NCBI GenBank assembly: GCA_021794775.1
Contig: JAJYQG010000213.1
Coordinates: 1 to 14,712, forward strand
From: Pseudomonadota bacterium
GTDB lineage: Bacteria; Pseudomonadota; Gammaproteobacteria; Burkholderiales; Ferrovaceae
DNA: 14,712 nucleotides
Direction of reading: 5' to 3'
Below the pieces are notes generated by a model. That model was not told the DNA's origin. It saw nothing but the letters and a program-made list of their open reading frames with translations, and did not search any database. How positions within the stretch are numbered: position 1 is the stretch's first letter; the number at the start of each line of letters is the position of its first letter. The position numbers and the translations under genes are program-made. This document shows positions 1 through 6,999 of the stretch, piece by piece.

Positions 1-500
1 GTGATGGGCGTGTCCGGCTTGCCGCGCATGCGTTTCACCGCATCGTTGAGGGTCATGCCCTTCACCGCCGCATCATCCAGCTTGATGATGTAGTCGCCGG
101 ATTTGATGCCCGCCTTGCTGGCCGGGGTGTCGTCGATGGGGGTGACCACCTTGACCAGCCCATCTTCCATGGTCACTTCGATGCCGAGCCCGCCAAACTC
201 ACCTTGCGTCCCGTCCTGAAGCTCCTTGTAAGCTTCCTGGTCGAGATAGGCCGAATGGGGATCCAATCCCGCCACCATGCCGGTGATGGCTTCCTTGATC
301 AGCTTGTGATCGTCGACAGGCTCAACGTAATCGGTCTTGATGCGCCCAAAAATTTCACTGAACGCGCGCAGATCTTCGATCGGAAGCGGAGATCCTGCCG
401 GTGCCGTCTTGTCCGCCACCGCAGAAAAATTGAGGGTCAGCGCAAACCCAAGCAGCGCCCCGACCATGACCAGACCCATTTTTTTAAGCAAACCGCGCAT
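1..500 (-). CDS. ctpA: C-terminal processing protease (S41 family, CtpA/Prc type), N-terminal part only
   Basis: The 5' end of an S41 serine protease gene, read leftwards from ATG at 500 and cut by the window edge after 166 codons. Residues 8-28 form a hydrophobic signal or anchor segment, so the protein should act in the periplasm or at the inner membrane. Residues 40-90 carry the family's N-terminal region (DYVEPVDDHKLIKEAITGM, then GLDPHSAYLD). Residues 100-166 are the start of the PDZ domain (EFGGLGIEV, later KSGDYIIKLDD). The catalytic Ser/Lys dyad would lie outside the window and cannot be checked. An AGAGGA ribosome site sits 6 nt before the ATG. The stop of the EnvC-like gene is 34 nt upstream, so the two are probably cotranscribed. 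Family members trim C-termini of periplasmic and cell-wall proteins, which fits an EnvC neighbour. Family call is firm; the substrate is unknown. Confidence 0.93.
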   Translation of the reverse strand, partial: MRGLLKKMGLVMVGALLGFALTLNFSAVADKTAPAGSPLPIEDLRAFSEIFGRIKTDYVEPVDDHKLIKEAITGMVAGLDPHSAYLDQEAYKELQDGTQGEFGGLGIEVTMEDGLVKVVTPIDDTPASKAGIKSGDYIIKLDDAAVKGMTLNDAVKRMRGKPDTPI

Positions 501-534
501 AACCTGTCCTCTGTTCCGACACAATATGACCCTG

Positions 535-1743
535 TCAGGGATGGCCAACCCACCCCAGGGGATCGAAAGGTTTACCCTGATAACGAAGTTCGAAGTATAG
601 CCCCGTTTCGTCCTGTCCACCGGTATTTCCCGTGGTGGCCACCACGCTTCCACGCTCTACGGTTGCCCCCACCGACTGTCGCAAATGGTCACCGCCGCCG
701 TAAAGACTCATGTAACCGCCGCCGTGATCGATGATCAGCACATTGCCAAAACCACGCAACCAGTCGGCATACACCACCTTGCCCGCCGCCACCGCTTTCA
801 CGTCCCGTCCAGCGGGACAACGGATAAACAATCCGCTCCACTTGAGCCCGGTATCGATCCGTGGACTGCCAAAACGGTTCCTGAGTTCCCCAGCCACCGG
901 CAAACGCAAGGCTCCGCGCAAATGGGCGAAGGCGCTGTCGTCGAGACCGGGCTCGGGCGTTTCGCGAATGATGGCCACCGTACTGTCGCCCGATTGCCTG
1001 GGACGTGGCTTCTCGGCGCGCGCGGGATGCTGTTGGCGCTGGCGTCGGCGCCGCTCTTCGGCTTGACGCGCCAACTTCTCCATCAGATGGGTCAGGCGCG
1101 CTTCGTCCCGTTGCAGGGCCGAAAGATTCTGACGCTGACTTTCGAGCCGATGGGACAACGTTGCCACCCACGTCGCCTTGGCTGCGTTTTCTTCTTTCAG
1201 GCGCGCCTGCTGACGCCCCACTTCCTGTTCCACACGGGCCAGTTCCTGAACTTTGCGCTCATGGGCCTGGGTCATGTCGTTGAGCGACTGGATGCGGGAG
1301 CGGGAACCGGCGATGGCATGCGCCCGATCCTGCGCCAACTGTCCCAGATAGCTGCGTTGTGCCTCGGCCTGTTGCGGGTCTGTCGTGTTCAGGGCATCGG
1401 CAAAGCTGGCCTGGTAGCGCTGCACCACCAGCGTGCCCAGGCCATCCTGCTGCTTATCCAGCACCGAGCGAAGCGCATCGGTCTCCTGATGCAGCCCCCC
1501 CAGTTCCTGTTGCAAGCGCCCCTTCTGGTCTTCGAGCTGACGCAGATTGCGGGTGGTCCGGGCAATGTCGCGTTCGATTTTCTTGAGCCCATCAAGGGCA
1601 TCGCGGCGCGAGCCTTCGGTCTCGGTCACATCCTTTTGCACCTGACGGATGCGATCCTTCAGATCATGCAGCTGACGGGCTGGCTCGGCCTGCGCCGCGC
1701 CCGACAACACCAACAGCGCGCACGCGACCCGCCCATACTTCAT
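535..1743 (-). CDS. envC: EnvC-like murein hydrolase activator (M23/LytM fold, degenerate active site)
   Basis: Secreted coiled-coil protein with a C-terminal LytM domain, 402 aa from ATG 1743. That start gives a clean signal peptide (MKYGRVACALLVLSGAAQA) and a GGGGCGG site 8 nt upstream; ATG 1764, seven codons earlier and 4 nt after gpmA, is the alternative. After the signal peptide come about 200 residues of charged, Gln/Arg-rich coiled coil, then a basic RRRRQRQQ linker, then LytM from about residue 270 to the end. All four positions that bind zinc in active M23 peptidases appear replaced: GLKWSGLFI in place of the HxGxD-type motif, SLYGGGDHL in place of the second histidine, and LYFELR in place of HxH. 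E. coli EnvC is degenerate in the same places and activates AmiA/AmiB instead of cutting murein. Inferred role: activating septal amidases during cell separation. It lies between gpmA and ctp on the same strand. Confidence 0.9.
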   Translation of the reverse strand: MKYGRVACALLVLSGAAQAEPARQLHDLKDRIRQVQKDVTETEGSRRDALDGLKKIERDIARTTRNLRQLEDQKGRLQQELGGLHQETDALRSVLDKQQDGLGTLVVQRYQASFADALNTTDPQQAEAQRSYLGQLAQDRAHAIAGSRSRIQSLNDMTQAHERKVQELARVEQEVGRQQARLKEENAAKATWVATLSHRLESQRQNLSALQRDEARLTHLMEKLARQAEERRRRQRQQHPARAEKPRPRQSGDSTVAIIRETPEPGLDDSAFAHLRGALRLPVAGELRNRFGSPRIDTGLKWSGLFIRCPAGRDVKAVAAGKVVYADWLRGFGNVLIIDHGGGYMSLYGGGDHLRQSVGATVERGSVVATTGNTGGQDETGLYFELRYQGKPFDPLGWVGHP

Positions 1744-1768
1744 GCCGTTGGCCGCCCCATGCATGGCA

Positions 1769-2518
1769 TCAGGATTGAAGCCGTCCCTGGTTGGCCACCG
1801 CCTGGCTCAGTTCGGCAATTTTGCCCTGATCGCCCAGATAGTAGCGGCGCAACACCGTGCCGGCATCGTCCAGCTCGTACACCAGCGGAATGCCGGTGGG
1901 AATGTTCTCTTCCATGATCTGGGCTGGCGTCAGGCGTTCCAGATGCTTGACCAGCGCGCGCAACGAATTGCCGTGGGCCACCACCAGAACCTGTTCACCG
2001 GAAGCCACCACCGGGGCAATCACCTCTTCCCAGTAAGGCACCACCCGCGCCACGGTGTCTTCCAGGCTCTCGCCTGCTGTGGCGCGCCGCGCAGCCTCCG
2101 CGACGTAACGCGCATCGTGGCGCTCGGAACGGGCATCATCCTCGGCCATGACCGGAGGACGGGTGTCGTAACTGCGACGCCAGATCAGCACCTGCTGTTC
2201 GCCAAAGCGGGCGGCGGTTTCTGCCTTGTTCAATCCTTGCAGGTCCCCGTAATGCCGTTCGTTGAGGCGCCAGTCCGACACCACCGGGATCCATTGCCGA
2301 TCGGCTTCTTCCAGCGCCACCCAGAGGGTTTTGATGGCGCGCTTGAGCACAGACGTGAAGGCACGCTGGGGCAACAGGCCAGCTTCCCGCAACAGGCGAC
2401 CGGCTTCGGTCGCTTCCTGCAGGCCATCGGCCGACAGCGGGACATCGGTCCAGCCGGTAAAACGATTTTCAAGATTCCAGGTACTCTGTCCGTGGCGCAA
2501 CAAAACCAGCTTTTTCAT
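1769..2518 (-). CDS. gpmA: 2,3-bisphosphoglycerate-dependent phosphoglycerate mutase
   Basis: Cytosolic glycolytic enzyme interconverting 3-phosphoglycerate and 2-phosphoglycerate through a phosphohistidine. The 249 aa length matches E. coli GpmA. The N-terminus has the family signature LRHGQSTWNLENRFTGWTD with the phospho-accepting His9. Glu87 in NERHYGDLQG and His182 in VAHGNSLRAL complete the active site. The loop around residues 132-153 (ARYVAEAARRATAGESLED) is a little divergent from the usual form. Start ATG 2518 has a modest AAGAG site 9 nt upstream. It is the first gene of a leftward unit with envC and ctp, and is divergent from the yibN-like gene. In E. coli the position beside envC is held by the unrelated cofactor-independent mutase gpmM. 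Confidence 0.96.
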   Translation of the reverse strand: MKKLVLLRHGQSTWNLENRFTGWTDVPLSADGLQEATEAGRLLREAGLLPQRAFTSVLKRAIKTLWVALEEADRQWIPVVSDWRLNERHYGDLQGLNKAETAARFGEQQVLIWRRSYDTRPPVMAEDDARSERHDARYVAEAARRATAGESLEDTVARVVPYWEEVIAPVVASGEQVLVVAHGNSLRALVKHLERLTPAQIMEENIPTGIPLVYELDDAGTVLRRYYLGDQGKIAELSQAVANQGRLQS

Positions 2519-2555
2519 AACATGTCACTCTTGGGATTCAATTCATCAACCGGTG

Positions 2556-2584
2556 ATTCTATCATTCCACCCCGCCCCGGTCAT
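2556..2584 (-). promoter_or_regulatory. Candidate gpmA promoter (extended -10)
   Basis: On the minus strand, TGATAGAAT (2564 to 2556) matches an extended -10 (TGnTATAAT) in 8 of 9 counted positions. ATGACC at 2584-2579 is a 4/6 match to TTGACA with a 17 nt spacer. Transcription would start near 2549, giving a leader of about 30 nt before the gpmA ATG. Pattern-based only. Confidence 0.5.
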
Positions 2585-2594
2585 CTGTTAGAAT
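2566..2594 (+). promoter_or_regulatory. Candidate promoter of the yibN-grxC-secB-gpsA unit (extended -10)
   Basis: TGTTAGAAT at 2586-2594 is an extended -10 element with the same TAGAAT core as the divergent gpmA promoter. The -35 is poor (TCCACC at 2566-2571, 3/6, 17 nt spacer), which extended -10 promoters tolerate. A start near 2601 would give a leader of about 33 nt to the GTG at 2634. Pattern-based only. Confidence 0.45.
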
Positions 2595-2633
2595 CGCACC
2601 TCAGCTTTTTCGTCCAGCCGGAGCACCGCCAGC

Positions 2634-3065
2634 GTGAGCATTTTGGATTTCCTGTTGCAGCATGTCGCCCTTGTCGCACTTGTCCTCGCCAGCGCCCTGA
2701 TGCTGGCCTGGCCCGAGATTCAGGCCCTCATCAGCCGGGAACAGGCCATATCCCCCGTCGAAGCCACCCAGATGATCAACCGGCGTCACGCGCTGGTGAT
2801 CGACCTGCGCAGCCGCGAGCATTACGATCTGGGCCATCTGCCGACAGCCCATTCGATCCATCCGGACGAGTTGTCCAGCGAGGTCGGGAGCCGCAAACTG
2901 CCCACCGAGCATCCGGTCATCCTGATCGCTTCCACGCAAAACACCGCCCGCGCCGCCGCCACCTTGAAAACCGTGGGGTTCAGCGACATCTATGTGTTGA
3001 AAGGGGGCATGACCGCCTGGGTTGAGGCCAACCTGCCACTCGCCCATGCTCCCCTCAAATCCTGA
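2634..3065 (+). CDS. yibN: Membrane-anchored rhodanese-like protein (YibN type), no catalytic cysteine
   Basis: Protein of 143 aa starting at GTG 2634, with GGAG 10 nt upstream. Residues 10-27 form one transmembrane segment (VALVALVLASALMLAW), and a single rhodanese domain follows at about 38-135 (VIDLRSREHYDLGHLPTAHS, then DIYVLKGGMTAW). This architecture and the position before grxC-secB-gpsA match E. coli yibN. The active-site loop, which normally opens with the persulfide-carrying cysteine (VVVCxxGxRA), reads HPVILIASTQNTARAA, with alanine 99 at the cysteine position. The whole protein contains no cysteine. It therefore cannot carry out classical sulfur transfer and more likely binds a partner at the membrane. 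The domain call is firm; the physiological role is unknown. Confidence 0.88.
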   Translation: MSILDFLLQHVALVALVLASALMLAWPEIQALISREQAISPVEATQMINRRHALVIDLRSREHYDLGHLPTAHSIHPDELSSEVGSRKLPTEHPVILIASTQNTARAAATLKTVGFSDIYVLKGGMTAWVEANLPLAHAPLKS

Positions 3066-3071
3066 CACGAG

Positions 3072-3079
3072 AAGGAGGT
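3072..3079 (+). promoter_or_regulatory. Strong ribosome binding site of grxC
   Basis: AAGGAGGT is a near-perfect anti-SD match 8 nt before ATG 3088. It fixes the grxC start and rules out the in-frame ATG at 3022 inside the upstream gene. Confidence 0.8.
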
Positions 3080-3087
3080 CGAGCCTC

Positions 3088-3351
3088 ATGGAAAAAGTCA
3101 TCATGTACAGCACCGCGGTCTGCCCCTACTGCGTCATGGCCGAAAAACTGCTGACCCGTCGCGGCGTGACGAACCTTGAGAAAATCCGCGTCGATCTCGA
3201 TCCCGCCCAACGTCAGCACATGACCGCCATCACAGGCCGTCGCACCGTGCCTCAAATCTTCATCGGCCATACCCATGTCGGGGGCTACGACGATCTGGCC
3301 TTGCTCGACCGCGAGGGCCATCTGGAACCCCTGCTGCGCGCGGTGCCCTGA
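3088..3351 (+). CDS. grxC: Glutaredoxin 3 (dithiol)
   Basis: Small cytosolic thiol-disulfide oxidoreductase of 87 aa, which reduces protein disulfides and glutathione mixed disulfides using glutathione. The active site CPYC is at residues 12-15 after the strand MEKVIMYSTAV. The cis-proline motif TVPQIFIG and the glutathione-binding GGYDDL are both present. Length and motifs match E. coli GrxC (83 aa). The start is set by the strong upstream ribosome site. The gene is 22 nt after the yibN-like gene and 53 nt before secB, in the same order as in E. coli, so it is probably in one operon with them. Confidence 0.96.
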   Translation: MEKVIMYSTAVCPYCVMAEKLLTRRGVTNLEKIRVDLDPAQRQHMTAITGRRTVPQIFIGHTHVGGYDDLALLDREGHLEPLLRAVP

Positions 3352-3404
3352 ACCAGCTTACGTTTTACCGTCATCTCTCCATCAACCCTAATGCGGACAT
3401 TCCC

Positions 3405-3866
3405 ATGAGCCAAAACGGACAACCCAACCCTCCCATGTTCAGCATCGAAAAACTGTACCTGCAGGATGCTTCGCTGGAAATTCCCAATGCGCCCCAGGTT
3501 TTTCTGGAACGTGAGACACCCCAGATCGAAATTCAGCTGACCAATGGCAGCGAAGCCCTGGAAGCCGATCTGCATCAATGCAGCGTCACCGTCACCGTCA
3601 CCGCCAAAACGACGGGCAAGACGGTTTTCCTGATCGAAACCAAGATGGCCGGCATTTTCCGCATCGCCAACATTCCCGCCGACGACATGCCCATCCTGCT
3701 CAACGTCACCTGCCCCAACATCCTTTTCCCCTATGTGCGGGAAGTGGTGTCGGACCTGTCGACCCGCGCCGGATTCCCTCCCGTCCTGCTCAACCCCATC
3801 AATTTTGAAATGCTCTACCAACAACAGCAATCGCAAAACCCGGCAGAAAACGCAACGGTCCAGTAA
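3405..3866 (+). CDS. secB: Protein-export chaperone SecB
   Basis: Cytosolic tetrameric chaperone that keeps preproteins unfolded and hands them to SecA; 153 aa. The N-terminus (MFSIEKLYLQDASLEIPNAP) and the core signature (CPNILFPYVREVVSDLSTRA, then GFPPVLLNPINFEMLY) are diagnostic. A glutamine-rich tail (QQQQSQ) ends the protein. The DNA has a short tandem GTCACC run near 3583-3600 encoding alternating Val-Thr of a beta-strand. ATG 3405 has only a weak GGA upstream. A start at Met11 is possible but would remove the N-terminal extension that E. coli SecB also has. It lies between grxC and gpsA; gpsA starts 5 nt after its stop. Confidence 0.96.
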   Translation: MSQNGQPNPPMFSIEKLYLQDASLEIPNAPQVFLERETPQIEIQLTNGSEALEADLHQCSVTVTVTAKTTGKTVFLIETKMAGIFRIANIPADDMPILLNVTCPNILFPYVREVVSDLSTRAGFPPVLLNPINFEMLYQQQQSQNPAENATVQ

Positions 3867-3871
3867 TTCCA

Positions 3872-4855
3872 ATGCGCATCAGCATCCTCGGTGCCGGAGC
3901 TTGGGGGACGGCTCTGGCCGTCGTCCTGGGCGAGCACCACGACATCACGCTCTGGGGACGGGACGAAGCCACCCTGTTCTCGCTGCATCAGGAGCGGGAA
4001 AACCACCGTTACCTTCCCGGCATCGCGTTGCCAGGCTCGGTGTGCTGCACCCATCGCCTCGAGGTGGCGCTGAACCAGGCCGATCTGCTGCTGTTTTGTG
4101 CCCCGCTGGCGGCGCTCGCGCCCACCCTTGAGCGCTGCGCTGCGCTGGCGACGCAGACGCCCCTGATCTGGGCCTGCAAGGGCATTGATCCCGAATCCGG
4201 GCAACTGCCCCACCAGATCGTGCAACGCTACGTCCCCGCTTCTGTCCCCTGGGGCGCCCTGTCCGGCCCTTCGTTTGCCGCTGAAGTGGCTGCCGGGTTG
4301 CCCACGGCCCTGACGCTGGCCAGTCACGATGCCCCCTTTGCCCATGGGATGGCCAGCCTTTTGCACAGCCCGCGCCTGCGCCTCTACTCCAGCCACGATC
4401 TGACCGGGGTGGAAGTGGCGGGTGCCCTGAAGAATGTCATCGCCATCGCCAGCGGGCTGGCCGATGGCATGGAGCTCGGTTTCAATGCCCGTGCCGCCCT
4501 CATCACCCGCGGGCTGGCCGAGGTGTCGCGCTTGGGCGAAGCCCTGGGCGGACATCGGGAAACCTTCATGGGATTGGCCGGACTGGGGGACATGGTGCTC
4601 ACCTGCACCGGCCCTCTGTCGCGCAATTACCAGGTCGGTCAGGGTCTGGCCCAGGGCGTGCCGTTGGCGCAACTGCTCGATGGCCTGGGGCACGTGGCCG
4701 AAGGCGTGCCCACCACCCGCGCCGCCATGGTTCTGGCCCAACGCCTCGGCGTGGACATGCCCATCACAGGCACCGTGCACGCCATGCTCGAAGGCACGCT
4801 GAGCCCCGGCATGGCGCTGGAACAGCTGCTGGCGCGACAACCGCGCCACGAATGA
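3872..4855 (+). CDS. gpsA: NAD(P)-dependent glycerol-3-phosphate dehydrogenase
   Basis: Cytosolic enzyme reducing dihydroxyacetone phosphate to sn-glycerol-3-phosphate, the backbone precursor of phospholipids; 327 aa, normal length. The Rossmann motif GAGAWG is at 7-12. ACKG places one conserved lysine at 103, GPSFAAEVAAG lies at 132-142, and GALKNV carries the catalytic Lys187. The C-terminal GLGDMVLTCTGPLSRNY signature is intact. No clear Shine-Dalgarno is visible, and the start is 5 nt after the secB stop, which suggests translational coupling. In E. coli gpsA is followed by cysE and trmL on the same strand. Here cysE is absent and trmL is on the opposite strand, ending 4 nt after the gpsA stop. 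Confidence 0.96.
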   Translation: MRISILGAGAWGTALAVVLGEHHDITLWGRDEATLFSLHQERENHRYLPGIALPGSVCCTHRLEVALNQADLLLFCAPLAALAPTLERCAALATQTPLIWACKGIDPESGQLPHQIVQRYVPASVPWGALSGPSFAAEVAAGLPTALTLASHDAPFAHGMASLLHSPRLRLYSSHDLTGVEVAGALKNVIAIASGLADGMELGFNARAALITRGLAEVSRLGEALGGHRETFMGLAGLGDMVLTCTGPLSRNYQVGQGLAQGVPLAQLLDGLGHVAEGVPTTRAAMVLAQRLGVDMPITGTVHAMLEGTLSPGMALEQLLARQPRHE

Positions 4856-4859
4856 CGTT

Positions 4860-5324
4860 TCAGATGGCGCCGTCGAATCCTTGCTGGCGCCAGGCTTCGT
4901 ACACCATCACCGCGACCGCATTGGAGAGGTTCAGGCTGCGGTTGCCCGGACGCATCGGCAAACGCAGCCAATGTTCCGTGTCGAACGCTTCCCGTACCGC
5001 CGCCGGCAAACCCCGGGTTTCCTGCCCAAACAGGAACACATCCCCAGGACGGTAAGCAAAGCGCGTATGGGGCCCGCGGCCGTGGCTCGTCATCACGAAC
5101 CAGCGCCGTCCGGACAAAGCCAGACGGCAATCTTCCCAATGCCGATGAACCGTCATCACCGCCTGCTCGTGGTAATCCAGACCTGCGCGACGCAAGTGGC
5201 GATCGCTCACCGAAAAACCGAGGGGCTCGACCAGATGGAGCCGAGCCCCGCTGTTGGCACAAAGGCGAATGATGTTGCCGGTATTGGGCGGTATTTCTGG
5301 CTGATACAACACGACATCGAACAT
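4860..5324 (-). CDS. trmL: tRNA (cytidine/uridine(34)-2'-O)-methyltransferase TrmL
   Basis: SPOUT-class methyltransferase that methylates the 2'-OH of the wobble nucleotide in tRNA-Leu isoacceptors using SAM; 154 aa, against about 157 in E. coli. The N-terminus MFDVVLYQPEIPPNTGN aligns directly with the family, which supports ATG 5324. The knot region has FLFGQETRGLP near residues 98-108 and RLPMRPGNRSLNLSNAVAV near the end. Two earlier in-frame starts exist: ATG 5348, which overlaps the comF stop as TGATG, and GTG 5351. Either would add a short [12 protein letters not shown] extension by translational coupling. It is the second gene of the comF-trmL pair and converges on gpsA. Confidence 0.93.
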   Translation of the reverse strand: MFDVVLYQPEIPPNTGNIIRLCANSGARLHLVEPLGFSVSDRHLRRAGLDYHEQAVMTVHRHWEDCRLALSGRRWFVMTSHGRGPHTRFAYRPGDVFLFGQETRGLPAAVREAFDTEHWLRLPMRPGNRSLNLSNAVAVMVYEAWRQQGFDGAI

Positions 5325-5347
5325 GGGGGTTCCCGAACATGGCTTCA

Positions 5348-5968
5348 TCACAAAGGCAACACCGCACGGGCCACCACCCAGGCTTCAACCTGGCGTGCAC
5401 CGGCGTCGCGCAGCGCCTGGGCAGCCGCTTCCAGGGTAGCGCCGGTGGTCAACACATCGTCCACCAGCGCCACACGCAGACCCCGCAACGGGGTTCTGGC
5501 GCAAAACGCCCGCGCCACATTGGTGGCCCGTGCTTGGGCACTCAAGCCCGCCTGGGGCGCCGTATGACGCTGACGCAGCAAGGCTGGTGTGCATGCCGAC
5601 CCCAGTCTGGATCCCAGTTCCAGGGCCAGTTCATGGGCCTGATTATACCCTCTCTCGCGCCAACGGCGGCGCGAAAGGGGCACGGGCACCACGCAATCGG
5701 GAGGCTGCTGCGGCAGAAGCCCTTCCCAGCCCGAGGCCAGCACATCGGCCAGATGCAGGGCCCCCTGGTATTTGAAGGCGCGCACCAGGGGAATCAGCGG
5801 ATAGTCATACCAGAACGCCACCTTCACGGCATCGATGCCCGTCAGCCGCGGCATTTTTCCGTCATGACGCGGCAGGGCCCGGCGGCAGGCTGGGCAGAGC
5901 CCGGCCCGGCCCTCAATCGCCGTACCGCACAGGTGACAGGGAGAATCCCATGAAAACAGGTGTTTCAT
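5348..5968 (-). CDS. comF: ComF family phosphoribosyltransferase-like protein
   Basis: Protein of 206 aa from ATG 5968; a TTG two codons upstream is the alternative. The N-terminus has a four-cysteine zinc-binding knuckle (C11, C14, C25, C28: CHLCG, then CPAC). The rest is a type I phosphoribosyltransferase fold, with FKYQG near 65, [22 protein letters not shown] at about 94-115, and the PRPP loop [13 protein letters not shown] at 166-178. Homologues (ComF, GntX/YhgH) are needed for DNA uptake in competent bacteria, where they act in the cytoplasm with DNA-processing proteins. The presence of comF alone does not show competence. It is divergent from bioB with only 37 bp between the starts and overlaps the earliest possible trmL starts. 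Confidence 0.92.
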   Translation of the reverse strand: MKHLFSWDSPCHLCGTAIEGRAGLCPACRRALPRHDGKMPRLTGIDAVKVAFWYDYPLIPLVRAFKYQGALHLADVLASGWEGLLPQQPPDCVVPVPLSRRRWRERGYNQAHELALELGSRLGSACTPALLRQRHTAPQAGLSAQARATNVARAFCARTPLRGLRVALVDDVLTTGATLEAAAQALRDAGARQVEAWVVARAVLPL

Positions 5969-6005
5969 TGACAAACCAAGCAGGGTTACCGGAGAATGTC
6001 GAGCT

Positions 6006-6995
6006 ATGACTCAGCCTACCTCCGTTTCCGCGTCAGCGACGCATTCAAAACCTTCCCCATTTTCTCCTGTTTGGTCCCGCGAAAAGCTCGAAGCCCTTTT
6101 CGATCTGCCTTTCCTCGACCTGTTGTGGCAGGCCCAGACGGTACATCGACAACATTTTGACGGGCGTGGCGTGCAACTCTCCACCCTGCTGTCGGTCAAG
6201 ACCGGCGGCTGCCCGGAAGATTGTGGCTATTGCCCCCAATCGGCCCATCACAGCACCGGTCTGGCCCGCCAGTCCCTGCTCAGCCCTGCGGAAGTCCTGG
6301 AAGCGGCACGCCGCGCCAAGGACGCCGGAGCCTCCCGTTTCTGCATGGGTGGAGCCTGGCGCAGTCCGCGCGACAGCGATCTCGACGCCATCGTGACGAT
6401 GATCAGCGGCGTGCGCGATCTCGGCCTCGAAACCTGCGCCACCCTCGGCATGCTGACCCCGGCCCAGGCGGAACGGCTCCAGGCGGCCGGTCTCGACTAT
6501 TACAATCACAATCTGGACAGCGACCGTGAATTTTACGGTTCCATCATCCATACCCGCGACTTCCAGGAACGCCTCGACACCCTCGACGCCGTTCGTCAGG
6601 CCGGCATGAAAGTCTGTTGTGGCGGCATCGTCGGCATGGGCGAAACCCGTGCCCAGCGCGCAGGATTGATTCACGAACTGACCCTGCTGGAGCCCGCGCC
6701 GGAATCGGTGCCGATCAACCTGCTGGTGCAGGTGGAAGGCACCCCCCTCTACGGTCGGGATGATCTCGATCCCCTGGAATTCGTGCGCACCATCGCCTGC
6801 GCGCGCATCGCCCTGCCCCAATCGCGCGTGCGTCTGTCCGCCGGCCGAGAAAGCCTGAGCGACGAGATGCAGGCGTTATGCTTTCTGGCCGGCGCCAATT
6901 CGATCTTCTACGGCGAGCGTCTGCTCACCACCGACAATCCCGATATGGCGCGTGACCGCCGTCTTTTCGAACGCCTCGGTCTCTACGCCGAATAG
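6006..6995 (+). CDS. bioB: Biotin synthase
   Basis: Radical-SAM enzyme inserting sulfur into dethiobiotin, the last step of biotin synthesis; 329 aa. The CxxxCxxC motif holding the [4Fe-4S] cluster is C69, C73 and C76 ([13 protein letters not shown]). The [2Fe-2S] sulfur-donor cluster ligands correspond to C113 (RFCMGGAW), C144 (ETCATLGM), C204 (KVCCGGIVG) and R276 (VRLSAGRE), so all are present. The Ser/Ala-rich N-terminal 20 residues are a poorly conserved extension. GGAGA lies 10 nt before ATG 6006. bioC follows directly and can overlap it, so the two are coexpressed. bioA, bioD, bioF and bioH are not in the window. Confidence 0.97.
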   Translation: MTQPTSVSASATHSKPSPFSPVWSREKLEALFDLPFLDLLWQAQTVHRQHFDGRGVQLSTLLSVKTGGCPEDCGYCPQSAHHSTGLARQSLLSPAEVLEAARRAKDAGASRFCMGGAWRSPRDSDLDAIVTMISGVRDLGLETCATLGMLTPAQAERLQAAGLDYYNHNLDSDREFYGSIIHTRDFQERLDTLDAVRQAGMKVCCGGIVGMGETRAQRAGLIHELTLLEPAPESVPINLLVQVEGTPLYGRDDLDPLEFVRTIACARIALPQSRVRLSAGRESLSDEMQALCFLAGANSIFYGERLLTTDNPDMARDRRLFERLGLYAE

Positions 6996-6999
6996 CGCG

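Noticed and set aside
685..1917. Long plus-strand open frame antisense to the EnvC-like gene
   Set aside because: Its translation is low-complexity (Leu/Arg/His-rich) with no recognisable motif. The minus strand carries a clear signal peptide, coiled coil and LytM domain, so this is a GC-rich mirror frame.
3583..3600. Tandem GTCACC hexamer run in secB
   Set aside because: It encodes the alternating Val-Thr of a conserved beta-strand, so the repeat follows from protein sequence.
3815..4849. 344-codon minus-strand frame opposite gpsA
   Set aside because: Glycine/glutamine/histidine-rich mirror of a fully conserved gpsA, with no ribosome site or family signature.
5969..6005. BirA-like operator between comF and bioB
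   Set aside because: AACC and GGTT half-elements are present but only 6 nt apart, while BirA sites need about 15 nt. The match is too short to support.
6045..6821. 258-codon minus-strand frame opposite bioB
   Set aside because: Antisense shadow of a gene whose cluster ligands are all intact.
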